DNA of 64,000 nt from an uncultured Gemmiger sp. (GCA_934502625.1 CAKSUQ010000001.1:138196-202195), one strand, 5' to 3'; shown: positions 1 to 10,208, counted from the first letter of the stretch. Notes: generated from the sequence alone by a model not told the origin. Numbers and translations are program-made.

Positions 1-32
1 AAAAATTCTGATCCATAGTTCACACCTACTCT

Positions 33-2120
33 TTACTCTTGCGTGTCGGGCTGGTTCTGTTCCGGCTCGGCAGGCTGCGGGGTTTCGGTCTGTTCGGCAG
101 GCTGCACAGGGGTTGCGGTTTCCGGCGCAGGTGCTTCCGGCTTGGCGGTTTCGCCTTTGCCCAGGTCATAGGGCGGCAGGGTTCCGCCCTCCATCAGGGT
201 CTTGAATTCCTCACCGCTGATCTTCTCGCGCTCCATCAGGACGCCTGCCACTTTGTGCAGTTCGTCCATGTGCTCGGTCAGGGTGCGGCGGGCGGTCTCG
301 TAGGCTTCGTCCACGATGTCGCGGATCTCGTTGTCGATCTCGGAGGCGATTGTCTCGGAATAGCCCTTTCCCTGCCCGAAATCGCGGCCAAGGAAGGTCT
401 CGCCGGGGTCGCTGCCATAGACGACAGGTCCCATCCGCTCCGAGAAGCCGTAGCGGGTGACCATGGCGCGCGCCGTGTCGGTAGCACGCTGCAGGTCGTT
501 GGAAGCACCGGTAGAAATATCATCCAGCACCAACTGCTCGGCCACGCGGCCGCCCAGCAGCGAGACGATGTTCTCGAACATGGCGGTCTTGGTGACGTAG
601 CTGGGGTCTTTCTCCGGCAGGTACATCGTGTAGCCGCCTGCGCCGCCGCGGGAGATAATGCTGATCTGGTGCACCGGGTCGTGGTGCTTGCAGAAGTAGC
701 CGGTGATGGCGTGGCCTGTCTCGTGGTAGGCGGTCAGACGGCGTTCATCGTCGGTGACGACGTGACTCTTCTTTTCGGGTCCCATCATGACCTTGACAGA
801 TGCTTCCTCGATCTCCTTCTCGGTGATAGCCTTCTTGCCCTGACGGGCGGCCAGCAGCGCGGCCTCGTTGACGAGGTTTTCGAGGTCAGCGCCGGAGAAG
901 CCTGCCGTGGAGCGGGCAATCGTCTTGAGGCTGACATCGGGTCCGAGGGGCTTGTTCTTGGTATGGACGCGCAGGATTTCCTCGCGTCCCTTCACGTCGG
1001 GCAGGCCGACGTAAACCTGACGGTCAAAACGACCCGGACGCAGCAGCGCCTTATCCAGAATGTCGGCGCGGTTCGTCGCGGCCATGACGATGACGCCGTC
1101 GTTGGCGTCGAAGCCGTCCATCTCAACAAGCAACTGGTTCAGGGTCTGCTCGCGCTCGTCGTGACCGCCGCCGAGGCCTGCGCCGCGCTGGCGGCCAACC
1201 GCGTCGATCTCGTCGATAAAGATGATGGAGGGCATCGTCTTTTTAGCCTTCTCGAACAGGTCACGCACACGGGACGCGCCGACACCGACGTACATCTCGA
1301 CGAAGTCAGAGCCGGAGATAGCGTAAAACGGCACACCGGCCTCGCCCGCGCAGGCGCGCGCCAGCAGCGTTTTGCCGGTGCCCGGAGGGCCTACGAGCAG
1401 CACACCGTGGGGAATGCGCGCCCCCAGAGAGTTGAACTTGTTCGGCGCTTTCAGGAACTCGACGACTTCCTGCAGTTCGGCCTTTTCTTCGTCAGCACCG
1501 GCAACATCGGCGAAGGTTGCCTTGCGCTGGTTCTCCTGCTGATCCTTGACCTTGGCGCGGCCGACATTCATGATGCCGCCGCCTGCGCCGCCGCGGTACA
1601 TCGACATGAACAGCATGCCGATGCTGCCGATCATCGCGACGTAGAAAATGATCTCCAGCCAAGGGATGCTCGTCTTGGCGGCCACGTAGTCGAACACCAT
1701 CGGGGCGTCCGGGTTGGCGGCGTTGTACTCGTCGACAAAGTCGGAGATTTTGCCGGTGTTGAAGTCTCCGCCGTAGGGCAGCTTGTAGGTCATATAGACC
1801 GTGCCGCCGTTGGCGGGCAGCTCGTCGTCGTCCGTGTCGCCCAAGCTCAGCAGCCCGCCGCTGGGCAGACTGGCCGCCGCATTGGATTCGGGCAGTTCGG
1901 CCTTGCCCTCCTTGAGCCACAGCTCAAGGCTGCCGGTGCCGAGGTCAAGGCGGAACGACGTGACCTGCTGATTTTCAAAGTAGTAATAAATTTCAGAGTA
2001 GGTCGTGCCCTTTGTGGCAGACGCCGCCAGCAGCGGCGAAAGGCTGACAAAGAACAGTACCAACACCATGAGCACGGCCACCACAAGGATGCCGCTGAAT
2101 TTCGGTTGTTTGTGCTGCAA
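33..2120 (-). CDS. ftsH: ATP-dependent zinc metalloprotease FtsH
   Basis: Membrane-anchored AAA+ protease that degrades misfolded membrane and short-lived regulatory proteins. An N-terminal transmembrane helix is followed by a small extracytoplasmic domain and a second membrane segment. Next come the AAA module with Walker A GPPGTGKT and Walker [10 protein letters not shown], the second region of homology (RPGRFDR), and an M41 peptidase domain with the zinc motif HETGH. The roughly 45-residue C-terminus is rich in Pro, Glu and Thr and looks disordered. I prefer the TTG start at 2120 because AGGAG lies 8 nt upstream; the in-frame ATG at 2153, 11 codons earlier, has no visible ribosome site but cannot be excluded. 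Last gene of the rnj-ftsH operon, just after hpt. Family assignment is certain; only the start is open. Confidence 0.97.
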   Translation of the reverse strand: MQHKQPKFSGILVVAVLMVLVLFFVSLSPLLAASATKGTTYSEIYYYFENQQVTSFRLDLGTGSLELWLKEGKAELPESNAAASLPSGGLLSLGDTDDDELPANGGTVYMTYKLPYGGDFNTGKISDFVDEYNAANPDAPMVFDYVAAKTSIPWLEIIFYVAMIGSIGMLFMSMYRGGAGGGIMNVGRAKVKDQQENQRKATFADVAGADEEKAELQEVVEFLKAPNKFNSLGARIPHGVLLVGPPGTGKTLLARACAGEAGVPFYAISGSDFVEMYVGVGASRVRDLFEKAKKTMPSIIFIDEIDAVGRQRGAGLGGGHDEREQTLNQLLVEMDGFDANDGVIVMAATNRADILDKALLRPGRFDRQVYVGLPDVKGREEILRVHTKNKPLGPDVSLKTIARSTAGFSGADLENLVNEAALLAARQGKKAITEKEIEEASVKVMMGPEKKSHVVTDDERRLTAYHETGHAITGYFCKHHDPVHQISIISRGGAGGYTMYLPEKDPSYVTKTAMFENIVSLLGGRVAEQLVLDDISTGASNDLQRATDTARAMVTRYGFSERMGPVVYGSDPGETFLGRDFGQGKGYSETIASEIDNEIRDIVDEAYETARRTLTEHMDELHKVAGVLMEREKISGEEFKTLMEGGTLPPYDLGKGETAKPEAPAPETATPVQPAEQTETPQPAEPEQNQPDTQE

Positions 2121-2159
2121 GAAATCAACTCCTATCCGGTTGAGACCGGGCATTTTGGC

Positions 2160-2711
2160 TTAGCCGGAATAGACCTCCGGCTTGAGGACGCCCACGTAGG
2201 GCAGATTGCGGTACTTCTCGTCGTAGTCGAGGCCGTAGCCGACCACAAACTCGTCGGGCACCTCGAAGCCGCAGTAGTCCGGTTCAATGTCGGCCTTGCG
2301 GCGACTGGGCTTGCTGAGGATGGTGCAGATCTTGACACTGCTGGGGTTGCGCATCTTCAAAACAGGCACGAGCTTCGACAGCGTAATACCGGTGTCAAGG
2401 ATGTCCTCGACGATCAGCACATCCTTGCCGGTCAGGTCAGCGTCCAAATCTTTGATGATCTTGACAAGACCTGTGGAGGACGTGTTGGCACCGCCGTAGC
2501 TGGAAACCACCATGAAGTCGATGGCGCAAGGAATCTGCACCGCGCGCATCAGGTCGGCCATAAAGACGACCGAGCCTTTCAGGATGGATACCAGCAGTAG
2601 GTCTTTGCCCGCGTAGTCGCGGCTGATCTGCGCGCCCAACTCGGCGACTTTGGCTTTCAGCTGTTCTTCGGATACGAGGATATGATCCATATCGTTGTCC
2701 ATGCTGTACAT
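2160..2711 (-). CDS. hpt: Hypoxanthine phosphoribosyltransferase
   Basis: Purine salvage enzyme that transfers phosphoribosyl from PRPP to hypoxanthine or guanine in the cytoplasm. At 183 residues it has the usual bacterial length, with the PRPP-binding motif VEDILDTGITL in the middle and the SILKGSV loop earlier. Its ATG overlaps the tilS stop as TGATG, implying translational coupling; GGGGAGG lies 10 nt upstream of the start. The tilS-hpt-ftsH order is classical for Firmicutes and supports all three calls. Confidence 0.96.
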   Translation of the reverse strand: MYSMDNDMDHILVSEEQLKAKVAELGAQISRDYAGKDLLLVSILKGSVVFMADLMRAVQIPCAIDFMVVSSYGGANTSSTGLVKIIKDLDADLTGKDVLIVEDILDTGITLSKLVPVLKMRNPSSVKICTILSKPSRRKADIEPDYCGFEVPDEFVVGYGLDYDEKYRNLPYVGVLKPEVYSG

Positions 2712-4108
2712 CAGAGTTCTGCCTCCCCTATTTTTTCTGTCCGCACCGTCAGTACCTCGTGGGTGTACTCATCGGGGGCACATCCCTCGGCAAAGCCGCA
2801 GCCCCACAGCCACAGCACCTCGCTGCCATCGGCAAGCAAAGGCAGCAGCGGGCGTTCAGCCTGCGGAATGCCAAGTTCATTGTAATATTTTTTGAGTGTC
2901 TTGCGCAGGTGGCGTCCGGCCGGGCGGAAGAAATCCCCCGGCTGCCGTGTACGCAGAATAACATTCCCCTGTATTTTAGCACAATCTGCGCAGTAGTTTA
3001 AGTCTTTTTTGAAAATTGGTTGATTTTTTAGAAATTCTTCATACTTTACGACCTGAAATTTCACAAAATAACCACCCGGAAGCCGATATTCACCCGGTTC
3101 AAAGGGTTGGGGCGGCAGCGGGGCGGACTGTGTTCCCTCTTTTGTCAGGCAGCAAAGCGTGGTTCCGCTGATTTTGAAAAGCACTTCGGGCGTCAGCTGG
3201 ACGGCTCCCTCACCCCGCAGGACGATGAACCGCAGCAGACTGATGTACTTTTCCTCGGCGTCGCGCACCGGGCTGACGAGGGCATGCAGCGCGGCGTCCA
3301 GCACGGGTCCTTCAGCACGGCGCAGCACGGGCACATCGTAGCCGTCCGGCACCGCCGCCGCCTGCAAGAGTGCGGCGGCCTCGCCGGTCAGCCAGTCGTC
3401 CAGCGCACGCATCTGGCGGCAAAGGCGGGCAATGCTGCGCTCTGCTGCCGGGTTTGCGTATTGCAGCGCGGGGACGGCATCGTGCCGGATGCGGTTGCGG
3501 GCGTAGGTGTCGGCGGCATTCGTCTCATCCTGCACGTAGGGCTGCCCCAGCGCGGCGCAGTAGGCCTCAGTGTCGGCGCGGGTCAGGCAGAGGCAGGGGC
3601 GCACATAGCAGCCGCGGCGCGGCGGGATGCCCCCCAGTCCGTGCAGCCCGGTGCCCCGCGCCATGCGGAACAGCACCGTCTCGGCCTGATCGGACATCGT
3701 GTGCGCCGTCGCAATGACGGCCTCCTCCCGCGCGGCCAGCTCGTCGAACCAGCCGTAGCGCAGCCCACGCGCCCAATCCTCGCTGGGGTTCGGCGGGACG
3801 GGCACGCCCTCCTGCACGGCGTCGTACAAAAACAGCTCGACGCCGTTTTGGCGGCAGAAGTCAGCGACGAAGTCTGCATCGCGGCGGGCGGTTTCGCCCC
3901 GGATGCCGTGGTTCACGTGGGTCGCCAGTACCTCAATCTCCAGCGTGCGGCGGTATTTGAGCAAAAAAAGCAACAAAGCCATCGAGTCTGCCCCACCGGA
4001 GCAGGCCGCAATGACTCTGTCGCCAGACTTGAACAGACCCTGCCGGCGGCAATCGTCCAGCAGAGTCTCCTCGATACGCTGTACTGTTTTTTCAGCGTCA
4101 GAACTCAT
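2711..4108 (-). CDS. tilS: tRNA(Ile)-lysidine synthase TilS
   Basis: Modifies C34 of the CAU-anticodon tRNA-Ile to lysidine so that it reads AUA. The N-type PP-loop signature SGGADS lies near residue 36 in the ATP-pyrophosphatase domain. This is followed by HVNHGIRG and TAHTMSDQAETVL, typical of TilS, and a C-terminal substrate-binding domain (RTRQPGDFFRPAGR, then LKKYYNELGIP). Length of 465 residues is normal. The start overlaps the dnaB 3' end by 11 nt and the stop touches hpt, so expression is probably coupled to both. The end of the gene is locally AT-rich (3000-3070) but the frame stays open. Confidence 0.96.
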   Translation of the reverse strand: MSSDAEKTVQRIEETLLDDCRRQGLFKSGDRVIAACSGGADSMALLLFLLKYRRTLEIEVLATHVNHGIRGETARRDADFVADFCRQNGVELFLYDAVQEGVPVPPNPSEDWARGLRYGWFDELAAREEAVIATAHTMSDQAETVLFRMARGTGLHGLGGIPPRRGCYVRPCLCLTRADTEAYCAALGQPYVQDETNAADTYARNRIRHDAVPALQYANPAAERSIARLCRQMRALDDWLTGEAAALLQAAAVPDGYDVPVLRRAEGPVLDAALHALVSPVRDAEEKYISLLRFIVLRGEGAVQLTPEVLFKISGTTLCCLTKEGTQSAPLPPQPFEPGEYRLPGGYFVKFQVVKYEEFLKNQPIFKKDLNYCADCAKIQGNVILRTRQPGDFFRPAGRHLRKTLKKYYNELGIPQAERPLLPLLADGSEVLWLWGCGFAEGCAPDEYTHEVLTVRTEKIGEAEL

Positions 4109-5501
4109 GGGTCACATCCAGATTGCTGAAGCGGGTGTGCGCGCCATCCCAGCCAAGGCGGACGACGCTGGTCTCGCCATGGCGGTTTTTCGCAACGATG
4201 CACTCGGCTTCGTTCTCGTTGGCCTGACTGTCCTCGCCGTTCTGGGAGTTGTAGTAGGCCGCGCGGTAGAGGAACAGCACGACGTCGGCGTCCTGCTCGA
4301 TCGAGCCGGAATCGCGCAGGTCGGACAGCTGCGGGCGGTGGTCGGAACGACCGGTGGTCTTTTCCGCCGCACGGGACAGCTGGGACAATGCGATGACGGG
4401 GACGTTCAGCTCCTTCGCCATGATTTTCAGGTTTCTCGTAATATCGCTGATTTCCTGCACGCGGGACTCGGTGCGCTTCGCGCTCTGCATCAACTGTAAA
4501 TAGTCGATGATGACAAGGCCGATTTTTTCCTTCTTAGGGTCCTGATTGATCGTGCGGATCTTCGCCTTGATTTCCGGCACCGAAATACCGGAAGAATCGT
4601 CCATGTAGATTGGCGCGTTGTAAAGCAGCGACGTTGCCTGCGCAAAGTCGTTCCAGTCGGAGTTGTTCAGGCGGCCGGTGCGGAATGCCTGACTGTCAAT
4701 GTTTGCCGTGCTGGACAGAATACGGTCGGTCAGCTGCTCGCAGGTCATTTCCAAGCTGAAAATGATCGTCGGAACTTTTTGCTGGCGGGCGACGTTCGTC
4801 GCGATGTTCAGTGCAAACGACGTCTTGCCCATGCCGGGGCGGGCGGCCAGAATGATGAGGTCAGAGCGTCCCAGCCCTGTCAGCACGGTGTCCAGATAGT
4901 TGAAGCCCGTCGGGATACCGGCGTACTTGTCACGGTCGGCGCCGCTGAGCTTCTGCATCGTATCGATGACATCGAGGATCGACTCTTGGATCGTCTTGAC
5001 GCCGGTCTTGTCACGACCGGAGCGGATGTCGTAGATCTTCTGCTCGGCACTTTCCAGCAGCAGGTCGGCGTCCTCGCCGGAGGCCGTCTCGTTCAGGATG
5101 CCGCGCGCAGCATCGATCAGGCGGCGTGCCTGATACTTCTCCTTGACGATTTTAAAATAGGAATCGACGTTGGAGATGGACGGTACGGTCTCGGCGATGC
5201 GGGTCAGGTAAACCTTGGCATCGTCAGCGCTGGCAAAGGTGCCCTCGCTGCCGAGGGCGTTCACCAGCGTGACGATGTCGACGGCTTCGCTGCCGGTGTA
5301 CAGGCCGCGCATCGTCTCGTAGACGGCGCGGTTCTGATCCGAGTAGAACATTTCGGGTTCCATGTCGGTGATGAGGCGGTTCAAGACCGTCTCGTCCATC
5401 AGCGCGGCACCCAGAACGCTCTGCTCGGCCTGCATGTTGTAGGGCATCTGGATGCCCAGACTGGACAGGCTTACTTCTTCATTTTTCGGCACGGCGGGCA
5501 T
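4098..5501 (-). CDS. dnaB: Replicative DNA helicase DnaB
   Basis: Hexameric 5'-3' helicase of the replication fork (DnaC in Bacillus nomenclature). The N-terminal collar domain starts with NMQAEQSVLGA. After a linker come the RecA-like ATPase with Walker A ARPGMGKTSF, Walker B LVIIDYLQLM and the C-terminal motif SDLRDSGSIEQDADVV. Length of 467 residues is normal and no intein is present. The purine-rich GGGAAGGAG ends almost at the ATG, unusually close spacing, though no better start is seen. It sits 22 nt after rplI, the usual Firmicutes neighbour. Confidence 0.97.
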   Translation of the reverse strand: MPAVPKNEEVSLSSLGIQMPYNMQAEQSVLGAALMDETVLNRLITDMEPEMFYSDQNRAVYETMRGLYTGSEAVDIVTLVNALGSEGTFASADDAKVYLTRIAETVPSISNVDSYFKIVKEKYQARRLIDAARGILNETASGEDADLLLESAEQKIYDIRSGRDKTGVKTIQESILDVIDTMQKLSGADRDKYAGIPTGFNYLDTVLTGLGRSDLIILAARPGMGKTSFALNIATNVARQQKVPTIIFSLEMTCEQLTDRILSSTANIDSQAFRTGRLNNSDWNDFAQATSLLYNAPIYMDDSSGISVPEIKAKIRTINQDPKKEKIGLVIIDYLQLMQSAKRTESRVQEISDITRNLKIMAKELNVPVIALSQLSRAAEKTTGRSDHRPQLSDLRDSGSIEQDADVVLFLYRAAYYNSQNGEDSQANENEAECIVAKNRHGETSVVRLGWDGAHTRFSNLDVTHEF

Positions 5502-5523
5502 TCTCCTTCCCGTTCAGCGTCAA

Positions 5524-5970
5524 TTACAGCTCCTCGACCTTCAGCTTGAAGGGCGCGACGACGCCCGCGTAGAGGCGCACGGAGGCGTCATAGCTGCCGA
5601 ATTCCTTGATGGCAGCGGGCAGCTCGACCTTCTTCTTGTCGATTTCGGTGCCGGTCAGGGTGGTCAGCAGCTCGGCGACCTCCTTGCCGGTGACCTTGCC
5701 GTACAGCTTGCCGGACGCACCGCCCTTGACTTTGGCGGTGACGACCTGACCCTTGATCTTGGCGGCCAGTGCCTCGGCGGCAGCGCGTGCTTCAGCCTCG
5801 TGGTGCGCCTTGGCCTCGCTCTTGGTGCGCGCCTGATTCAGCGCGGCAGCGTCGGCAGGTGCCGCCAGATTGCGCGGGAACAGGAAGTTGCGGGCGTAGC
5901 CGTCCGAGACTTCATGGATTTCGTCTTTCTTTCCGATGGTTTTGACGTCCTGCTTGAGAATGATCTTCAT
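5524..5970 (-). CDS. rplI: 50S ribosomal protein L9
   Basis: L9 binds 23S rRNA near the L1 stalk and limits frameshifting. The N-terminal signature MKIILKQDVKTIGKKDEIHEVSDGYARNFL is diagnostic in outline (GYARNFL around residues 24-30), then a long helix and a C-terminal domain ending in KLKVEEL. Length of 148 residues is standard. GGGAGG precedes the ATG. It lies between gdpP (30 nt upstream) and dnaB (22 nt downstream), a conserved arrangement in Bacillota. Confidence 0.97.
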   Translation of the reverse strand: MKIILKQDVKTIGKKDEIHEVSDGYARNFLFPRNLAAPADAAALNQARTKSEAKAHHEAEARAAAEALAAKIKGQVVTAKVKGGASGKLYGKVTGKEVAELLTTLTGTEIDKKKVELPAAIKEFGSYDASVRLYAGVVAPFKLKVEEL

Positions 5971-6000
5971 AAGGGTTTCCCTCCCGATTTTTTATCACAA

Positions 6001-7968
6001 TTACCGCGCGGTGTTTTCCTGTTGCGCTGCGCGGTAAAGGTCGATTTGTTCGCGGATGCGCTGTTCGGCATCCTGTAAGGCGCAGTTCTGCAGCTGTGCG
6101 CCCGCCATCATCAGATGGCCGCCGCCGCCCAGCGGTTCCAGAATGACCTGTACATTCAGCGCACCCATGCTGCGCGCCGAGATGTTGACGCCGCCGTTCT
6201 TCGCGACGGCCACAAAGCTGGCGTCGACGCCGTTGATCGTCAGCAGATCGTTGGCCGCCATCGGCAGCACGACGTTCATACCGGCATCCAGTTCACCGGA
6301 CAGCGCAATGGCGCAGCCCTTGTATATGTAGGCCGCCTCGACGATATGGGCGCGGGCTTCGTACTCCTCCTTCGAGGTGTTGAAGAGCAGCTTCGTGTCG
6401 GCGGTCTGCGCGCCGCGGCTACGCAGCCATGCGGCGGCCTCAAACGTCCGCACGCCCACATGCAGCGCAAAGCTGCGGGTGTCCAGCATGATACCGGCCA
6501 GCAGCGCCTGCGCTTCCAGCGGGGTGATGTTGTTTTCCTTCGGCATAAATTGCAGAAGCTCGCACACCAATTCGCTGGCGCTGGATGCATAGGGTTCGTG
6601 GTAGATCAGCTTGGGGTTGTCGATATGCCCCACCGCCATGCGGTGATGGTCGATGACGACAACGCGCTTGCACTTTTCGTAGATCTGCTGGCTTTCCAGC
6701 AGGCGCTTTTGGTAGGTGTCCACGACGATGAGCAGCGTGTTCGGCGTGATAACGTCGAGCGTCTGCTCCGGCGCGATGAAGTCATGCCCCTCGCCCGCGT
6801 CATTGAAGGTCTTGAGCAGCGCCCCCGCCAGCGTGGCCTCCTGATTGACGGCAATCACGGCGGGCACGTCGCACATCTTGCAGATGCGCAGCACGCCGAT
6901 GGCCGAGCCGACGGCATCGAGGTCGCTCATGCGGTGCCCCATGATGATAACGCTGTCGCTGCGCTTGATAAGGTCGCACAGGGCGTTGGCAATGATGCGG
7001 CTGCGGACATGGCTGCGCTTCTCGACGCCGTGGGAGACGCCGCCGTAGAATTCAAACCCGTCGACGGTCTTGACGGCGGCCTGATCGCCGCCGCGCCCCA
7101 AGGCAATATCGATGCTCTCGCGCGCCATCTGGTGACACTCCTGCATCGTTTTACCGCCGTGGCCGACGCCGATGGACAGCGTCGTCAGGCCGCCGGGATG
7201 CAGCGCGCGGACTTTATCGAGGATATCGAACCGTTCTTCGAGCATCCAGCGGACGTCGCGCTCCTCGACAACCGCAATGTAGCGGCTGTTGGAAATCTTG
7301 CGCAGAAAGCCTGTGCTGCGGCCGATATATTCCTCCAGCAGGCTGTTGATGGCTTCGAGTTCCTTCGCCTGCTCGCTGTCCTTCATATCGTCGAACAGCT
7401 CGTCATAGCTGTCGATGACGATGATGAGGCAGGCCGGACGGCTGGCGTTGTATTCGTCGAGCGTCTCTTTATAGAAGGTGTCGTCGATGAGGTAGACAAG
7501 GCTCGCGCCCCGGCTGCCCTTCGCGGTGGCGGAGTAGGCCGTGAAGCGGCGCTTCCCCACTGTCAGATCCTGCCCGTGCGGGCGGGAGCAGACCGCGAGG
7601 TCAAGCTCCGGCAGGACGCGGTCGACGGGGCGGGTCACGGCATCGTGATCACCGAGCACCTGCTCTTTAAAATGACCGTTGTACCAGATGATGCGCCCGT
7701 CGTTCACGAGCACCGTAGCGATGGGCAGGCTGGCAAGGCTGTATTGGATGCGGCTGTTTTCAAACTCGGTACTGCACAGCTGCTTTGCCAAAAAGGCACG
7801 CAGCCGACGGCTCTGGTACAAGACCACGCAGAGCGCAAGCAGCACCAACACCGCAGGCACGGCCAGCAAGACCGGCTTTACAAGTGCCACCGGCACGACC
7901 ATGACGGCGACAGCAGCCAGCAAAAGCAGCACAACGGCGGCTGCGTCCAGACCATCCTTGTGTTTCAT
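6001..7968 (-). CDS. gdpP: GdpP-type c-di-AMP phosphodiesterase (DHH-DHHA1)
   Basis: Membrane protein expected to hydrolyse cyclic di-AMP. Two N-terminal membrane helices (about residues 8-55) are followed by a PAS-like segment and a degenerate GGDEF domain; the canonical GGDEF motif is not visible. The DHH phosphoesterase domain starts with MGHRMSDLDAVGSA and carries VVIDHHRM, and the DHHA1 domain ends with GGGGHLMMAGAQ. Length of 655 residues matches GdpP/YybT. The position next to rplI-dnaB is the usual yybT context. Activity is inferred from family. Confidence 0.94.
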   Translation of the reverse strand: MKHKDGLDAAAVVLLLLAAVAVMVVPVALVKPVLLAVPAVLVLLALCVVLYQSRRLRAFLAKQLCSTEFENSRIQYSLASLPIATVLVNDGRIIWYNGHFKEQVLGDHDAVTRPVDRVLPELDLAVCSRPHGQDLTVGKRRFTAYSATAKGSRGASLVYLIDDTFYKETLDEYNASRPACLIIVIDSYDELFDDMKDSEQAKELEAINSLLEEYIGRSTGFLRKISNSRYIAVVEERDVRWMLEERFDILDKVRALHPGGLTTLSIGVGHGGKTMQECHQMARESIDIALGRGGDQAAVKTVDGFEFYGGVSHGVEKRSHVRSRIIANALCDLIKRSDSVIIMGHRMSDLDAVGSAIGVLRICKMCDVPAVIAVNQEATLAGALLKTFNDAGEGHDFIAPEQTLDVITPNTLLIVVDTYQKRLLESQQIYEKCKRVVVIDHHRMAVGHIDNPKLIYHEPYASSASELVCELLQFMPKENNITPLEAQALLAGIMLDTRSFALHVGVRTFEAAAWLRSRGAQTADTKLLFNTSKEEYEARAHIVEAAYIYKGCAIALSGELDAGMNVVLPMAANDLLTINGVDASFVAVAKNGGVNISARSMGALNVQVILEPLGGGGHLMMAGAQLQNCALQDAEQRIREQIDLYRAAQQENTAR

Positions 7969-7992
7969 CGTACACTCCCCTGTTCAGGACTT

Positions 7993-9984
7993 TTACACTT
8001 CCAGAAGGATCGGCAAGATCATCGGGCTGCGCTTGGTGCGGCGGTAGATATAGCTCGACAGTGCCTCGCGCACGCGCGCCTTGACGCTTGCCCAATCGTG
8101 CATGTTGTCAGCCAGACTGCGGTCGAGCGCCATCTCGACCTGCGTACGCGCACCCTCCATCAGTTCCTCGCTCTCGCGCACGTAGACAAAGCCGCGGCTG
8201 ACGAGGTCGGGGCCAGACAAGACCTGCCCGTTGCTGCCGTCGATGGCGGCGGTCACGATGATGATGCCGTCCTCCGACAGATGATGACGGTCGCGCAGAA
8301 CGACGTTGCCGACATCGCCGACGCCGTAGCCATCGACCATCACAGCACCCGCCGTGACGGTGTTCTCAACGGTCATACCGTCCGCAGAGAGGCGGATGTT
8401 CTGGCCGTTCTCGGCAATATAGATGTTCTGTTTCGGGATATAGCCCAGATGCTCGGCGGTCTCGGCGTGGCGCTTGAGCTGCTTGAACTCGCCGTGCACC
8501 GGCAGGAAGAACTGCGGATGCGCCAGCGTCAGCATGAGCTTCTGCTCCTCCTGACAGGCGTGGCCGGAGACATGGGTGTCGTACATATTCTCGTAGATAA
8601 CTTCCGCGCCGAGGGTCAGCAGGCCATTGACGACCTTCGTGACGGTCTTCTCGTTACCGGGGATCGGGCGCGCCGAGATGATGATGAAGTCATTGGGGCC
8701 AACGCGTACCTGACGGTGGCTGGCCTGCGCCATGCGGGACAGCGCGCTCAGCGGCTCGCCCTGACTGCCGGTCGTGATAAGGACGACCTTCTCCGGCGGG
8801 TACTTGTTGATCTCATCGATCGTGATGAGCACGTTGTCGGGCGCGTGCAGGTAGCCCAGCTCGCGCGCCATCTCGGTATTCGAGACCATGCTGCGGCCGC
8901 TGACGGCGACCTTGCGGCCGGACTCGATCGCCAGATCGATGATCTGCTGGACGCGGTAGATGTTCGACGCGAAGGTCGCCACGATGATGCGGCGCTTGCC
9001 CGCCTTGGCAAACAGGCCGCGCACACCCTCGGCGACGGTCTGCTCGGTGGCGGTGAAGCCGGGGCGCTCGGCGTTGGTCGAGTCGGAAAGCAGCGCCAGC
9101 ACACCCCTGCGGCCATACTCGGCAATCGTGGGCAGGTCGGTGACGGCGTCGCCGGACAGCGGTGTGTAGTCGACCTTGAAGTCGCCGGTGTGGATGACAA
9201 CACCGGCCGGACAGTCGATGGCGAAGGCCAGCGAGTCCGGGATCGAGTGGTTCACATGGATGGGCTCGACCGTGAAGCAGCCCAGCTTGACCTTCTGGCG
9301 GGGGCGGATCTCGTGGAAGATGGCGCTCGACGCAAGGCCGTGCTCCTCCAGCTTATTTTTGATAAGGCCAATTGTCAGCCGTGCGGCGTAGATCGGCACA
9401 TTGAATTTTTTGAGCAGATACGGCAGGCTGCCGATGTGATCCTCGTGCCCGTGGGTGATGAACAGACCCTTGATGCGGTCTTTGTTTTCCAGCACATAGG
9501 TGAAATCCGGGATGACAAGGTCAACGCCGAACATGTCCGCGTCCGGGAAGACGAGGCCGCAGTCGACGAGGATCATATCGCCCTGACATTCATACAGGGT
9601 GATATTTTTGCCGACCTCGCCGAGGCCGCCCAGCGGGCAGATGTGCATCGGGATGGCCGGGGTCATCTCAAGATGCTCCTGCTTCTGGGGCTTGCGGCCG
9701 CGGCGCTGCGGCCGGGGTGCAGCGTTCTGTGCCGGGGTCTGCACAGCGGGCTGCTGTGCCGGATGGCTCTGGCGCGGGCGGCGCGGACGCGGTGCGGGGA
9801 CGCCCTGCGCGGCGGCAGGCGTCTGCTCTGCGGCAGCGGCCGGGCGCGGCTTGCGGGTGCGAGGCTTGTGCTGCGCGCCCGCGGCGTTCTCGCCCTGCGG
9901 GCGGGGTGCGCGCGGACGGCGCTGCTGCGGGGTGCGCTCAGAATTGGCGGAACTACTTTTACGTTTTGGCTTGAACTCTTCCAT
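7993..9984 (-). CDS. rnj: Ribonuclease J with basic N-terminal extension
   Basis: Metallo-beta-lactamase/beta-CASP ribonuclease combining 5'-exo and endonuclease activity in mRNA decay and rRNA maturation. The catalytic core begins with MHICPLGGLGEVGKN and has the metal motif THGHEDHIGS, HTGDFKVDYTP and DSTNAERPG. Before it lies a tail of about 105 residues rich in Pro, Arg, Gln and Ala with no hydrophobic core, unusual for Firmicutes RNase J. I chose the ATG at 9984 because GGAGG lies 6 nt upstream; the frame stays open further upstream into the leader but without a comparable site. First gene of the seven-gene operon. Confidence 0.94.
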   Translation of the reverse strand: MEEFKPKRKSSSANSERTPQQRRPRAPRPQGENAAGAQHKPRTRKPRPAAAAEQTPAAAQGVPAPRPRRPRQSHPAQQPAVQTPAQNAAPRPQRRGRKPQKQEHLEMTPAIPMHICPLGGLGEVGKNITLYECQGDMILVDCGLVFPDADMFGVDLVIPDFTYVLENKDRIKGLFITHGHEDHIGSLPYLLKKFNVPIYAARLTIGLIKNKLEEHGLASSAIFHEIRPRQKVKLGCFTVEPIHVNHSIPDSLAFAIDCPAGVVIHTGDFKVDYTPLSGDAVTDLPTIAEYGRRGVLALLSDSTNAERPGFTATEQTVAEGVRGLFAKAGKRRIIVATFASNIYRVQQIIDLAIESGRKVAVSGRSMVSNTEMARELGYLHAPDNVLITIDEINKYPPEKVVLITTGSQGEPLSALSRMAQASHRQVRVGPNDFIIISARPIPGNEKTVTKVVNGLLTLGAEVIYENMYDTHVSGHACQEEQKLMLTLAHPQFFLPVHGEFKQLKRHAETAEHLGYIPKQNIYIAENGQNIRLSADGMTVENTVTAGAVMVDGYGVGDVGNVVLRDRHHLSEDGIIIVTAAIDGSNGQVLSGPDLVSRGFVYVRESEELMEGARTQVEMALDRSLADNMHDWASVKARVREALSSYIYRRTKRSPMILPILLEV

Positions 9985-10175
9985 CGAGAACCTCCGAATC
10001 ATCGTATTTCCGGGCTGATACCGGCCAACTGCGGGTACCGAACTCCCTCTAAAACGGTTGCGATCTATGTATTTTTCAGAGCGAATGCTCCTATGCCTAT
10101 GGGATGGGCGCGGAAAGCCCGCCTGAAAAGGCGCGGCCAGGCCCGATAAAACACACACAATTGCAATTACATCTT

Positions 10176-10203
10176 ATTATAGCACATTCCGCGTTCCTGT
10201 CAA
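10176..10203 (-). promoter_or_regulatory. Promoter of the rnj-ftsH operon
   Basis: On the minus strand a perfect -35 TTGACA (10198-10203) and perfect -10 TATAAT (10176-10181) are separated by 16 nt. It sits back to back with the rnhA promoter. Transcription would start near 10168, leaving a leader of about 185 nt before the rnj ATG. Confidence 0.85.
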
Positions 10204-10208
10204 ATCCC

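Noticed and set aside
39-2600. Very long open frame on the plus strand opposite ftsH and hpt
   Set aside because: Shadow of the GC-rich minus-strand genes; the translation lacks domains and is His/Val/Gln-biased as expected from antisense codons.
4098-5501. Possible intein in dnaB
   Set aside because: Length and all helicase motifs are continuous with no insertion.
6115-10149. Open frame of over 1300 codons on the plus strand
   Set aside because: Antisense to gdpP and rnj, both of which carry full family motifs; no ribosome site or homology in the plus frame.
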